The translations under genes were made by a program, and so were the position numbers. A stretch of 6,664 nt of DNA from Verrucomicrobiota bacterium (GTDB lineage: Bacteria; Verrucomicrobiota; Verrucomicrobiia; Limisphaerales; UBA9464): the NCBI GenBank assembly GCA_947464705.1, contig CANHYD010000130.1, positions 1 to 6,664 on the forward strand, given 5' to 3'. Shown here piece after piece: positions 6,517 through 6,664 of the stretch. The notes beneath the pieces were generated by a model. The model had not been told where the DNA came from, searched no databases, and saw only the letters and a list, made by a program, of their open reading frames with translations. Numbering within the stretch: the stretch's first letter is position 1; every line of letters starts with the position of its first letter.

Positions 6517-6535
6517 TCGTATCCGCTTCCTGATC

Positions 6536-6664
6536 GTAAGCGTCACCCGGAGCACCACTACCGAGGGATGCGTTGATCAGGGTAAGTTGGCGGCATGGAC
6601 ACAAATGCGAGTGTATCCCTGCTGAAAGAGGACTTGGCTGGCCGGATCCGAGTCCCGGCTGCGA
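6536..6664 (+). mobile_element. Left end of an IS66-family insertion sequence (partial)
   Basis: The sequence at 6536 begins GTAAGCGTCACCCGGAGCAC. GTAAGCG at the very tip is the hallmark terminus of IS66-family elements. An ORF with the character of the family's small tnpA protein starts 59 bp inside, the usual spacing. The element continues past the window, so the right inverted repeat, tnpB and tnpC cannot be seen. IS66 elements duplicate 8 bp of target, so TCCTGATC at 6528-6535 is the predicted left copy. Family assignment is from recognition of the terminus and gene layout, not from a database match. Confidence 0.65.
6595..6664 (+). CDS. 5' end of IS66 tnpA-like accessory gene (partial)
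   Basis: ATG at 6595 opens a frame of 23 codons that runs off the window edge. A TAA at 6583-6585 closes the frame upstream, so this is the first possible start. The visible peptide has LLKEDLAGRIRVPAA, like the start of small helix-turn-helix accessory proteins (TnpA/OrfA) of IS66 elements, where a similar RIRV-type stretch precedes the HTH. AGGG at 6579-6582 is a possible but distant Shine-Dalgarno. In IS66 elements tnpA is followed by tnpB and the tnpC transposase, all needed for transposition. Only the extreme N-terminus is present, so the call depends on the neighbouring terminal repeat. Confidence 0.5.
   Translation, partial: MDTNASVSLLKEDLAGRIRVPAA

Noticed and set aside
6267..6533. 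Plus-strand 88-aa frame starting at a GTG and ending just before the IS terminus
   Set aside because: It covers the inverted-repeat segment whose base pairing favours minus-strand RNA. It has no ribosome-binding site and no recognisable domain. I could not fully exclude it.
6411..6533. Minus-strand open 40-codon tail ending at 6411 (contains KKAQIFKVQVLYGTLGRRFD) that begins at the IS junction
   Set aside because: It reads like protein and could be the 3' end of a gene cut by the insertion sequence. It is short, has no start in the window, and overlaps paired stems of the probable RNA, so it is not called as a pseudogene.
6383..6604. Minus-strand 73-aa frame spanning the IS terminus
   Set aside because: It crosses from the insertion sequence end into the flanking DNA, so it is a junction artefact with no family match.

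Overview
The window is GC-rich bacterial chromosomal DNA. A secreted DUF1080 (3-keto-disaccharide hydrolase family) protein, an IS66-type insertion sequence end and hairpin-rich intergenic repeats together suggest a member of the Verrucomicrobiota or a related PVC-group lineage. This is an inference from gene content; there is no rRNA to confirm it.

Layout. Positions 1-408 are non-coding and hold two copies of a 64-bp unit built from two small hairpins, plus two further inverted repeats. A minus-strand block follows, read from right to left: gnd (6-phosphogluconate dehydrogenase, 3663-2191), a small single-pass membrane protein of unknown function that overlaps the gnd end (2219-1641), and an exported two-domain DUF1080 protein (1557-409). 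A 174-bp gap separates gnd from the divergent sodA (Mn-type superoxide dismutase, 3838-4461, plus strand), which ends in a strong intrinsic terminator. A GT4-family glycosyltransferase (5780-4647, minus) converges on sodA. A complete tRNA-Pro(TGG) with encoded CCA lies at 5875-5951 on the plus strand.

The right end (5952-6664) is accessory DNA. It carries a possible 47-aa minus-strand small ORF and then about 330 bp with many inverted repeats. Several of these pair better as minus-strand RNA, through G.U pairs, than as plus-strand RNA. The segment is cut at 6535/6536 by what looks like the left end of an IS66-family element (GTAAGCG terminus, then the first 23 codons of a tnpA-like gene running off the window).

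Functionally, gnd supplies NADPH and pentose phosphates and sodA removes superoxide, a plausible redox pairing around one divergent control region. The DUF1080 protein suggests sugar or glycoside processing outside the cytoplasm, and the glycosyltransferase suggests surface polysaccharide or glycoconjugate synthesis. No complete new multi-gene defence or metabolic system is visible. The least explained parts are the structured minus-strand segment beside the IS66 end and the 64-bp double-hairpin repeat.
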